64,000 nt of DNA, from assembly GCF_000220395.1 (NCBI RefSeq), contig NW_004086015.1:1-64000 (forward strand). The letters run 5' to 3'. A program made the position numbers and the translations under genes. The notes beneath the pieces were generated by a model that worked only from the letters and a program-made list of their open reading frames with translations, did not search any database and had not been told where the DNA came from. The stretch comes from Ichthyophthirius multifiliis. Its lineage: Eukaryota; Ciliophora; Oligohymenophorea; Hymenostomatida. This document shows positions 55,153-64,000 of the stretch, piece by piece; position 1 is the first letter of the stretch; each line of letters begins with the position of its first letter.

Positions 55153-55971
55153 AAAACCTAAAGATCCGTTTGGGTCTTTTGCAAGCCAATACCCTGAATT
55201 TATATTATCAAAAAAGAATTTTTCATTTTAATTTATTTATGGATTAGTTAAATTAAAAATATAGGTTTCAAAATGGAAGTCTTTAGATTTTATTTTATAT
55301 ATATTTTAGCTTTAAATATCGAATAGTTTTAAAGTTATAACATAAGAGTCTTTATATGAAAGTAAATTTCGTATATTAGGGATATGATTTATAATTTATT
55401 TATTTTCTTGGAAGTTTAAATAGTTCTATTAATAACTGAAATCAGTCCATTTGAAATCATATTGGTCAGAATAGGGAGTATTAAATTATATTATTTCAAA
55501 ATCTTGCCTTGATTTAAAATAATTCAATATCATATTGGATGTATTTCCCTTTCTTATGACTACTTTTTTCGTATTTTCGCTAAATTCGGTTTCTCTAAAA
55601 GTTTATCCGGAATGCTTGTACTCATCTTGCATGTATAGTCTTACTCTTATTTAAACATCGCTTAATATTCTTTCATTTAATTCTTTGTGTAAACATTTTT
55701 GTAAACATTAAATGTAGTCAAGGTCTTTCTTTTATAAATATAAACGATTTTGACATTTGTTTTCGCAAAAATACTCGTCACTTTTTATATATTGTGTTAA
55801 TTAAGTATTTATTTTTGTTTAATTTGGACAGTTAAATATTTAATTTTTACATTCTGGTATTTTTTGACAGTCTGAGTGATAAGAACAAGGATTAAGGCAT
55901 TTATTTTGAGTTGAATTTATAGATTAAAGAAATATTAAATGAATAACTATTAAAAATAAAATATTTTACAT
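54278..55971 (-). CDS. Tubulin-tyrosine-ligase-like protein with signal peptide (copy 2)
   Basis: Tandem paralogue of the preceding gene. ATG at plus 55971: MQNILFLIVIHLIFLQSINS is a clear signal peptide with a likely cleavage after INS; a Cys-rich segment follows (KCLNPCSYHSDCQKIPEC, FNCPNQ, FCENKCQNRLYL, CLQKCLH). The catalytic part aligns with copy 1: YFKSRQDFEIIQFNTPYSDQ, GYWLAKDPNGSL, KLFKNV, NPLLIDGKKNDIRSYILIPS, NPFVVLYQNGFVRKC, AALYSILSAKDKLGKKKGYF, QLLGIDLIFDDKLNAFLIEF and NTSAGLF. In the last motif copy 1 has FNTNPAFF and copy 2 FNTSAGLF, so the Asn-Pro typical of TTLs is lost. The single intron (55094-55157) is mostly T(22)A(23)-like homopolymer and its 3' boundary leaves the frame one base off; the assembled run is probably wrong. 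Stop TGA at plus 54278-54280. Confidence 0.8.
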
Positions 55972-56856
55972 ATTTATTAAATTTTTTATATATTTATTAT
56001 TTTTTAAATTAATTTATATATAGCATAAAAAGATTTTATAAATAAAAAAGTATTCTTGAGTATATATAAATAAGTAATATTGTAAAAAATCTATGCTTAG
56101 ATATATAAAAATTAACAAAAAAGTAAGCTCGTATTTAAAAATTAAATTATATGAAAAAAAAAATATATATATATAAATATATATAATATATTTAATTTAT
56201 AATATAAATATTTTAAAAATATAAATTTTTTTTTCAATAATAAATTATTAAATTTATAAAAAAAAAATTATACAAATTTTAAATATTAGAAAAATTAAAT
56301 AAAATATAAATTTAATAGTTTATTTAACTTCATTTTCATAAAATTAATTTATTAAATATAAAATAAATATTTTTTATAATATAAAAACATATATATTTTA
56401 AATAAATTCTTAAATATTTAATAAAACTATGTATAAGAATTTTATAAATTATTATTATTTTTATTAATATATAAAATTTTTTATTTATTTATTTTGAAGA
56501 GAATATATATAATATATAAATAAGAAATATTTAATAATATTATAAAAAATTAATATAAAAAGTAAATTAATTTAAATTCAATAAATATTATATATTTTTT
56601 TTTTATTAATTATTATAATATATTAAAGATAAATAAAAAAATATATATATAAAATTAAAATTATATTAATAAATTATTAAATAAATATATAATAATAAAA
56701 ATAATAATATTAAAGTATTATATTAAAAATAATTAAAATTATATTTTTAAAAGAGTATAGGTATAAAAATATAGTACTATTTATTAGATAGAAATATATT
56801 AAAATAATAAACATATATAATTTAATATAATAAATAAAAATAAAAAAATATTAAAA

Positions 56857-56896
<40 letters not shown>

Positions 56897-56988
56897 TTAT
56901 ATATAAATATTTATTTATTTTTGTATATATATATATTTTTATATTTATATATAAATAAAACAATATTTTTTTTAAAATAAAATTATTA
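55972..56988. other. AT-rich spacer between divergent genes
   Basis: About 1 kb with a (TA)n tract at 56851-56891. No further feature. Confidence 0.55.
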
Positions 56989-58386
56989 ATGGATTAGAAA
57001 TTATAATAAAATCAAGATTCCGAAATATAAGATAAATTAAGAGATAGTTTAGGTTTTTTTATTTAATTAATTATAAAAAAATTAAAAATATAAAAATTTA
57101 GCTTTAAGAATGACAATGGATCCAAGAATTTAAGATGTAAATGAGACAAAAATATTAAAAAAAAGTTAAAAGTTTTAAAAGATGCTATTTTAAAAGAAAG
57201 GGAATTAAAATCAGAATATGATTAAAAAAATATTGAATTAAAATTAAAAATAGAAACTTAATAAAAAGACATTGAAAATTTAGTTTTTATAAAATATAAC
57301 ATAAAATATATATATATATTTTTTTTTTAGGAATAAGATATTATTAAATATAAATAAGAAATTTAAAATTTATAAGAAAATATTATTATAGAAAGAATGA
57401 ATAAAGATAAGTATATGGACTTATATATGAAATTAAAGACTTAAATATATAATAATTAGCAATCAAATGAATTAAATATGTCTAACATAGATTAATAGGA
57501 TAGCTTTTTTGCTGAAATAGGTTCTTATTTTGGAATAAAGAAGGATAATGGTTAGATTTTGGAAGAGTTTTAAAAAAGTTAGAAGGAAAATATGATTTTA
57601 AAGGAAGAGATTTAATAATTAAGGAATTAAATATAAAATTTAAATAGTAAATATAAAAGCGAGGAGTCTTTATACGAGAGAAGTTTATTTTTTTAATAAG
57701 AAAATGAAGAAAAGTAGAAAAAAATATAAGATATTGAGAGAAATTTATAAGATAAAATTCAAGAAATTTAATATTTGAATGAAAATTTGAGATAATATGA
57801 ATAAAATTTGAAAAAAAATGAAGATAATATAAAATAAATGTAAGAAAATTAAAAAAAAAATGAGGAATTTTTTTTTTAAGAAAAATAAAATTTTGAAAAA
57901 ATCTTAAAAAATTAAAAAGAAGAATTTTAAAAATAATTAGAAAACGTTTTAATTGAAGAAAATAAAAAAAAGGAAATTTTTTTAAAAGAAAATGAAAAAA
58001 TCTCTTAAAATTATTAAAATTTATAATAAAATATTATTATTATCGAAAAATAGTTAAATTTAATAGAAGATAATGTTATTTTCTTTTAATTAAAAAAATA
58101 AAATTTATAATCAAAACCATTACTTTGTTAAGTAAAAATTATATGTATTTTACAAATATATATTAATATATATTTTTATTTGTTGTTTTTATTTTATAAT
58201 ATAATAGGTTTTATGTAGAAAAGATGTAGAAGGACTTCATATTATAGAATTCGATTCTTTAGATGAAAGGTTTTGTATATATACTGAAGATATTTTAGAT
58301 GTTTAGATTGAATTTGAACCCGAATATATTTTAACGTTTGTTTTTAAAGTATTTTTTATTATAATTTATTTAAATATATATTATAA

Positions 58387-58428
<42 letters not shown>

Positions 58429-58724
58429 TTTTTTTTTTTTTTTTATATATATTTATATATATTAAAAAAAATTAAAGAAAAAAAAAGATTTACAATTATT
58501 AGGTGGAAGTGATTTAAATAAAGTTCATAGTAAAATAAAGTATATTTTTTTAAACAATTTAGTTTATTTATTTATTATTATTTTTTTTGCTTTTTTTTAT
58601 AAGAAAATTTATTATAAATGCACCACCTATTACTAAATCTTAAAGAATTGTTATCAGTTAAGATGTAAATAAAAAAGATTAAAAATCTCTAATAGGAAAC
58701 ATATATTAATATTTAAAAAATTGA
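56989..58724 (+). CDS. Coiled-coil protein (456 aa)
   Basis: Six exons: 56989-57052, 57102-57282, 57331-58131, 58208-58348, 58478-58539 and 58604-58724. They total 1,370 nt; adding one A to the A8 run at 57157-57164 gives exactly 457 codons. After a short N-terminus (MDQKLQQNQDSEIQDKLRDS) and TMDPRIQDVNETKIL, a long heptad coiled coil runs from about residue 45 to 330 (for example KERELKSEYDQKNIELKLKI, LKEEIQQLRNQIQNLNSKY, ENLRQYEQNLKKNEDNIKQ). A globular C-terminal part follows: CRKDVEGLHIIEFDSLDERF, ILDVQIEFEPEYILTF, LLGGSDLNKVHSK and NAPPITKSQRIVISQDV. The C-terminal module looks conserved but I cannot name it. A structural or cytoskeletal role is plausible. Confidence 0.7.
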
Positions 58725-59006
58725 TTTTTTATTTAAATGTTCGTTTTTATATTGTTATAATAAAGACGGATAAGTTTAAATCAATTAATGAAAAAATTTA
58801 AAAAATAAAATTAAATATAGAAAATAAAAAAAATTAAATTTATATTTATATATTATATTATATAAAAAAATATTTATTATTACTTAATATGAATAATTAT
58901 ATTTTATTAATTATACAAATTTTTATGCTAACAAAATTGAATTAATTACTTAAAAAAATATATCTTTTCTAAAATAAAGGGAAGTCAATTAATTAATTAA
59001 ATAAAA
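58725..59006. other. AT-rich spacer
   Basis: A/T-only; nothing recognised. Confidence 0.5.
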
Positions 59007-59052
59007 ATGAATAAAACATTAAATGAAAGATAATAAAAATATATCAAGTAGT

Positions 59053-59246
59053 CTAAATAGGTAAATAGGTAAAGAGGTAAATAGGTAAATAGGTAAATAG
59101 GTAAATAGGTAAATAGGTAAATAGGTAAATTGGTAAAATGGTAAATAGGTAAATAGGTAAATAGGTAAATAGGTAAATAGGTAAATAGGTAAATAGGTAA
59201 ATAGGTAATAGGTAAATAGGTAAATAGGTAAATAAGAAAAAGGTAA
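59053..59246 (+). repeat. Octanucleotide tandem array, unit AAATAGGT
   Basis: About 23 head-to-tail copies of an 8-bp unit AAATAGGT, with a few variants (AAAGAGGT near 59071, an AAATTGGTAAAATGGT pair near 59128, one 7-bp copy near 59206, decay at the right end). Unit periodicity is 8, so the translation repeats every 24 nt; in the ciliate code every frame is open and gives an octapeptide K-Q-V-N-R-Q-I-G. ATG 59007 lies just upstream in an open frame, but the ORF then runs into a (TA)n tract at 59257-59310, so I treat it as a minisatellite, not a gene. It is not a telomere: ciliate telomeres are G4T2 or similar. Confidence 0.85.
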
Positions 59247-59251
59247 AAAGA

Positions 59252-59256
<5 letters not shown>

Positions 59257-59311
<55 letters not shown>
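59257..59311. repeat. (TA)n microsatellite
   Basis: TA tract directly after the octamer array, about 54 bases. Confidence 0.9.
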
Positions 59312-59314
<3 letters not shown>

Positions 59315-60359
59315 ATATATTATTCATTTATTTATTTTATTTAATTATTTCTTTATGAATTTCATAAATTATAAATTTTATTCAAAAGGGTAAACTTTAT
59401 TATTTAAAACATTAGCTTATATTTTCAAATTCAATTATATTTCTTATAAAAAATTAATTTAGAAGATATATTCTAATTTTTTATTTATATTTTTTCTATT
59501 TTTTATAATAAGAAATACAAAAATATAAAATTTAAACTAAAATTATTATTTTTCTCGTATTGTTAAGAAGTTAAATATTGATAAATATTTTAATATATCT
59601 CAATTTTTTAAAATTCTAAATAAAAATAAATTTCTTCATTTTATTTTATTAAAATTTTTAAGTTTACATTAAAATTTATTAATTAAATTTATAGTATCTA
59701 ATTTAAATATCTTTTTTTATTAAAATAATTATGATTTAAGTTTAATACTAGTTTCAGGCAGCGTTGCATAATAAAAATAAAATTATTTAAATTTAATAAA
59801 TATAATTAGTATGCAAGAAGTTTATTAAAATATATAAATAATAACAATATATATTAAAAAATCATAATAAAAAATCTATTTATATATAAAATAACCAAGA
59901 CATTAGTAAAAATGCAAGCTATTTTAAATATATAAAATAAAATCTTTATGATAATGAAAGTAAAAATATAACTAAAAAAAAATTATAATATTATAAAAAA
60001 CTAAAAATTGAAATTTATTTATATCAGAAAATATTTTAATGATTTAATATAATAAATATAATATTTTTTAGAAAATAAAAATAAAAGTAAAATTTTAATA
60101 ATAAAAAATTTAAATTTTAAAAAATAATATAATATAATATAATTAAATTAAATAAAGATTTATTACATATATAATTTAATTTAATTTAATTTAAATTAAT
60201 TTATAACAAAATTTACTTAAATAATAAAAAAACTTATAAATAAATATATGGAAAATACATATAATTTTTTTTTTCTAAAATATATAAATATATATATAAT
60301 AGATATATTAATGTTTAAAATAAAAAAAATCAAATTAAATAATTATATATAAATATAAT
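59312..60359. other. AT-rich intergenic DNA
   Basis: About 1 kb. The only non-A/T patch is CAGGCAGCGTTGC near 59756, too short to interpret. Confidence 0.5.
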
Positions 60360-60947
60360 TCATTTTATATGTAATGTTAGCCAATAAAATTTTTCTTATA
60401 CTTCCCATAAAAGTCCATTTTTTGAATAAAAATTATTATTTTCTTTATCAAAAAATATATTTAACTAATCCATTATTGTTTTTTCTAAATCAATAAACTT
60501 CGGTTCTGTAAACAAACTTTTAATAACTACAATTAAAATAAGAGTACCTGCAATACATATTAAGCTAATACTAGCCCATAATAAGGAATCTGTTCCATCT
60601 CCATATACAAGAATAATTAATAAAACAAAAGAAAGGATTGAAAAAAATATTGCTACATATAATACTGTTTTTAATGATTTGGAATATTCTGCTTCTTCTT
60701 CCATTTTTTTATTTTTCCATACTGTTTCGCATATTTTATTTGCTTATATTATTGTTAAGTCAAATTTTTTTTTTTCTACTTTATTTGCTAATTATTCTTG
60801 ATTATAACAGTTTTTTCTAAAGCCTAAACCTTCGTTATTTGGGGTTACTATTATTTTATTATCTGTTGATAATGGAATTGTTATTTATTCAATTTTTTCA
60901 GCGCGGGTTAAGAAATCTCCAGGTACGAATGTAGTTTTTCTCTTCAT
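60360..60947 (-). CDS. Small protein with two transmembrane segments (195 aa)
   Basis: Single intact exon of 196 codons (ATG at plus 60947, TGA at plus 60360-60362). The N-terminal half is soluble: MKRKTTFVPGDFLTRAEKIE, VTPNNEGLGFRKNCYNQ, then a charged helix (QLANKVEKKKFDLTIIQANK, WKNKKMEEEAEYSKSLK). Two hydrophobic helices follow, TVLYVAIFFSILSFVLLIIL and LLWASISLICIAGTLILIVV, joined by a short loop (YGDGTDS), then a short tail with FTEPKFIDLEKTIMDQLNIF. The hairpin-like arrangement suggests a small ER or organelle membrane protein. I recognise no family. No signal peptide, so both termini are probably cytosolic. Confidence 0.75.
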
Positions 60948-61210
60948 TTCTATATTTATATATAAATGTTATATTTTATTTATTTATTCTTTTTTAATAT
61001 ATATATATATTTTATTTAATTAGGATTATATACAAAAATATTTTATTATTTTTTATTAATATTGTTAATTATTTTAATTTATTTAAATATAATTCAAAAT
61101 AATAAAAGTTTTTTTTATTTAAAGTTTTTGTTTTTTAATATTTTTCTAAATATAAATATTATCTAATAAAAAATTAGTCTAATTTATTTAATATTTTTAA
61201 TATAAATATG

Positions 61211-61269
<59 letters not shown>

Positions 61270-61357
61270 GAATAATTTTATAATTTTTTTTTAAATTTAT
61301 TTATTTGAAAAAAAATATATATTAATATTTAAAATAGATAAAAAGTGAAAAAAGTAA
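60948..61357. other. AT-rich spacer with (TA)n
   Basis: Contains a TA tract at about 61210-61265. Nothing else. Confidence 0.55.
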
Positions 61358-62982
61358 TCATTTTTAAAAAATTTCCTTTAATTTAATACATAATTATTAT
61401 TTGATAAATTCAATTTCTTATTTAGAATTTTATGAAATATTATTTACATATTTTTTGAATTTTTATTTTTATTTTTCCTTTTGTTTTTAATATTTTTCTT
61501 ATATTTATTTAGTTTTCCTTTAATATTATTCTTTACATTATTAACAAATTTCTTAATTATCATCACTTTTTTATTAATTAGCTTCATTTTTTTTATTTAA
61601 CTATTAATTTAAATCATTTAATTACTATATTTTTTTAATTTATTCTTAATGAATAATCAAAACCTATTAATATTTCTATTATATCTATGTAAAATCCTAC
61701 ATGATTTTTTTCTAGATATTTTAAAGTTCTTTTTTTTCCTATTTAAGTTCTTTTTTTCTTTAAATAAGTTCTTCTATTTAATTTTATTTATCAATAATTT
61801 AATTTTCATAATTCGTATTTGCTATTTCTAGATTATTTATTTGATTATTTAAATTTTAATTAGTATTTTATTATTATGAAATTTGTTAATTTTAATCATT
61901 TATTATTATTTTATATTCTTCCACTTTTTTTTCAAGGTTTTATATAATTGATTTAGATGAAAATAATTAATTTTATAATTCTTCGATTTTTTTTGAATTT
62001 TCTTTATTTTTATCATATGATATATAGTTTTAATTATTTTCTATATTACTTTTTTATTATTAACAAATTTTTTTAAATTTATTATAACTAAAGACTTTAC
62101 TTAATTAACAATATATACTTAGTTATTAATTATTTGAATTTTTATTACGAATATTATATTTTATATGAATTTATTATTCTTTTTCTTAATTTATATTCTT
62201 TTATATAATTTCTTCTTCTATATGTATTTCTTTGTTATTTTTATTTTTCTCATAATTTTAATTGGTTAAATTTAAATAAAGGAAACGGTTTTTTTACTAT
62301 TAAATATAATCACGATTTTCTAAAGGGGATTAGTTTGCACTTTAACTAGATTATTGTAAATTATTCCTAGTGATTTTTGTTTCTTCCGTTAATACTTTTT
62401 AATTAGAATAGTATTTTTATTAATTTATTGATATTTTTTTTTTGTATTAATAGATATTTTTTATGGAGTTGAATATAAAAGGCGCTTATTTAGGGTATTT
62501 TAGTTACTTTTTTATATGCTTAATTTCATCTTTTGGGGATTTTGCTTTTGGAATATTAATTTTTGATAGAATGTTTTGGTTGGAAAACGACTAAAGGAAT
62601 ATTTTTTCTTTTTTATTTTTAGTTTTTTATTTATTGTTTTTTTACTTCTTGTATATTTGATGTATTAATTATTATAGCTTAGTGTTTACTTTTAGTTTTA
62701 TTTTATTTAAATTTTTTATAAAAATAATACTTAGTATGATTTTTATTTTAAGATGATTTAACTTATTTTGAATTCGGAACTATTTTATTTTTGAATATGT
62801 ATCTTTATTTATTTTTTTATAACAAAAAAAATACAATTATAATCAATTTTATTGGTTTCAAATTTGTTAATTCTTGGTACTTAACTTGACTTTAAAAGTA
62901 TATTTTTATATTATTTTTTTGAAAATAAATATAAATATAAATTTTATATATATATATATATATTTTTTTTTACTGCTTTCAT
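61358..62982 (-). CDS. Coiled-coil protein (513 aa)
   Basis: Minus-strand gene. A 9-nt first exon (ATG AAA GCA, plus 62974-62982) and an 84-nt intron (62890-62973) precede a long exon that begins SSQVPRINKFETNKIDYN and ends at TGA plus 61358-61360. The exons total 1,541 nt; one base added to the T5 run at 62560-62564 makes 514 codons and joins FSRFPTKTFYQK to INIPKAKSPKDEIKHIKKQL. The N-terminal 250 residues are Ser/Asn/Gln-rich and probably disordered (KVLTEETKITRNNLQQSSQS). The rest is a long coiled coil (SKKIEELQNQLFSSKSIIQN, NLEKKVEEYKIIINDQNQQ, KEEKKELQNIQKK, EICQQCKEQYQRKTKQIQEK). Tiny first exons are credible in this genome (eS30 has one), but the start remains the weakest part. Likely structural; no named family. 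Confidence 0.65.
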
Positions 62983-63595
62983 AGTATTTTTATTTATAAA
63001 ATATATATTATAATTTATCTTAAATTTTTACTATTTTTACTATATTTTTTTTTTATTTTTTTTATTTGAATATTTATATAATTAGGTTTACACATTATTG
63101 ATTTTTTTTTTTTTTTTATAAAAAAAATAAATAATTAATTTCTTTTTTTTTTTTTTTTTTTTTTTTTTCATATAAAAATATCTAGATTAATAAAATCAAA
63201 TTTTTCTTAATAATATCAAATATATGCATTTATAAAGTGTTTTTCGATTATTTGTATTATAATTTAATTGCTTAATCAATATAATTAATTATAAATTATA
63301 TTATTTAGCTACATTTTTTTCTAAAAAAAAACATTATCGTGTTTTTTCATATATTTATTTAATAATATATATTGTTATTACAATATTTTTTTTTAATTTC
63401 TGATAATTTTTTGCTTTATTAGCTATTTTAAAATTATAATTTGTTATAAATAGATATATTTTTTAATTAAAACAAATTATATATAATCTATATTTGATAT
63501 AAAATAAAAAATATATATTTTAATACAAAAATAGTATTTAAAATTAAAAACCAAAAAAATATATTAAAATAAAACTATTTTTTTTTTTTTTAAAG
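62983..63595. other. AT-rich intergenic DNA with long T-run
   Basis: Holds a T-run of about 22 at 63147-63168 and other homopolymers. Nothing recognised. Confidence 0.5.
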
Positions 63596-64000
63596 GATAA
63601 TATTCCGTTTCCCAAAAATATAAATATAGTCCGTAATTATTTATACAATATAAATTCCTAACAAGTATATCAAAACTGCCTCATGATGATTTTTATATAT
63701 TGAATGCTTAAAATCTATTAAAAAGTTTAATATAGATAGTTTTATTATTTTATTTAGATAGTGAAATATCAAATTTATTCAGTATATTAAAATTTAAAAT
63801 GGAGAAATTTCTTGTGAAATAAAATTAAATTTTTGAAAGCTTTTTTTAATTCTAAAAAAAAAATTTATTGATTTATAAGAAAATTAAAATAATTACTAAA
63901 AGTAAGAAAATCTTTTAAATATTTCTTATGATTTTGGAAGGGATAAATTGTATGTTTTTAAGAAATAATGGATAAACAATCTTGTTTATATATGCTCTAA
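63596..64000 (+). CDS. Unknown protein, partial at right edge
   Basis: After an acceptor-like TTTAAAG at 63595 an exon reads DNIPFPKNINIVRNYLYNIN then, after one likely missing A near 63675, KLPHDDFYILNAQNLLKSLI, QIVLLFYLDSEISNLFSILK and FKMEKFLVK, continuing open to the last base. The composition (Pro, His, Asp, Ser) is clearly coding-like at first. It looks all-alpha, perhaps an armadillo/HEAT-type helical repeat, but that is a guess. The 5' exon and the C-terminus are not identified here. Confidence 0.4.

Noticed and set aside
59053-59246. CRISPR array or telomere
   Set aside because: Direct repeats of 8 bp without unique spacers are a minisatellite; the unit AAATAGGT does not match known ciliate telomere repeats and the array is internal.
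61649-61831. Plus-strand Phe/Leu-rich ORF
   Set aside because: Antisense to the coiled-coil gene: Lys/Glu/Asn codons read backwards give Phe/Leu/Ile. The same holds for the plus ORF at 60638-60820, antisense to the two-TM protein.

Overview
The window is nuclear DNA from a ciliate. The best evidence is the genetic code: TAA and TAG are read as glutamine and only TGA stops. This can be tested on conserved motifs. In the ubiquitin protease at 10478-13873 the invariant Gln of the Cys box (N-S-S-L-Q-C-L) is a TAA, and every other recognisable gene stays open through many TAA/TAG codons and ends at TGA. Base composition is about 85% A+T. Introns are short GT-AG types (mostly 43-90 nt) and intergenic DNA is almost pure A/T. 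Together these suggest an oligohymenophorean macronuclear genome such as Ichthyophthirius; the species is inference. I see no mobile element, virus-like element, CRISPR array, tRNA or rRNA.

Layout, left to right. 1-10 kb: a small ORF (877-1179), a BET bromodomain-NET protein, a frame-broken unknown gene, an ABHD13/BEM46-like serine hydrolase (minus), two weak ORFs and a 164-residue unknown protein. 10-21.8 kb: a DUSP-MYND-USP ubiquitin protease, a kinase-like fragment, a low-complexity ORF, an isochorismatase-family hydrolase (minus) and an SNF1/AMPK-type kinase. 22.7-31.4 kb: an unknown ORF, a CDC123/D123 protein (minus), a HAD-like protein ending in a DPY-30 motif, ribosomal protein eS30 (minus), a HYPK-like protein, HPRT and a circularly permuted D-amino-acid-oxidase-like flavoprotein. 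32-44 kb: a U-box/vWA/Hint protein (minus), a large secreted or membrane protein, an unknown protein (minus), a GCN5 acetyltransferase and a weak ORF. 44.7-56 kb: a hybrid histidine kinase, an AGC kinase, a Q/N-rich protein (minus), a threonine dehydratase/serine racemase (minus) and two tandem tubulin-tyrosine-ligase-like genes (minus) with signal peptides. 57-64 kb: two coiled-coil proteins, an octanucleotide tandem array, a two-TM protein and a gene cut by the right edge.

The genes are not an operon or pathway; they are ordinary eukaryotic housekeeping and signalling genes packed at roughly one per 1.5-2 kb. Functional echoes are chromatin (BET, GCN5, DPY-30), ubiquitin (USP, U-box), kinase signalling (SNF1, AGC, hybrid histidine kinase) and translation (eS30, HYPK, CDC123).

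A cross-cutting observation is that many otherwise intact genes contain a single-base frame interruption at a short A/T homopolymer. Nearly all are restored by one extra A or T, and in several genes the resulting exon arithmetic then sums exactly to a multiple of three. I read this as homopolymer undercounting in the assembly rather than gene decay, but it needs reads to settle. The most unusual protein architectures are the U-box/vWA/Hint fusion, the permuted flavoprotein, the secreted TTL-like pair and the HAD-like/DPY-30 fusion.
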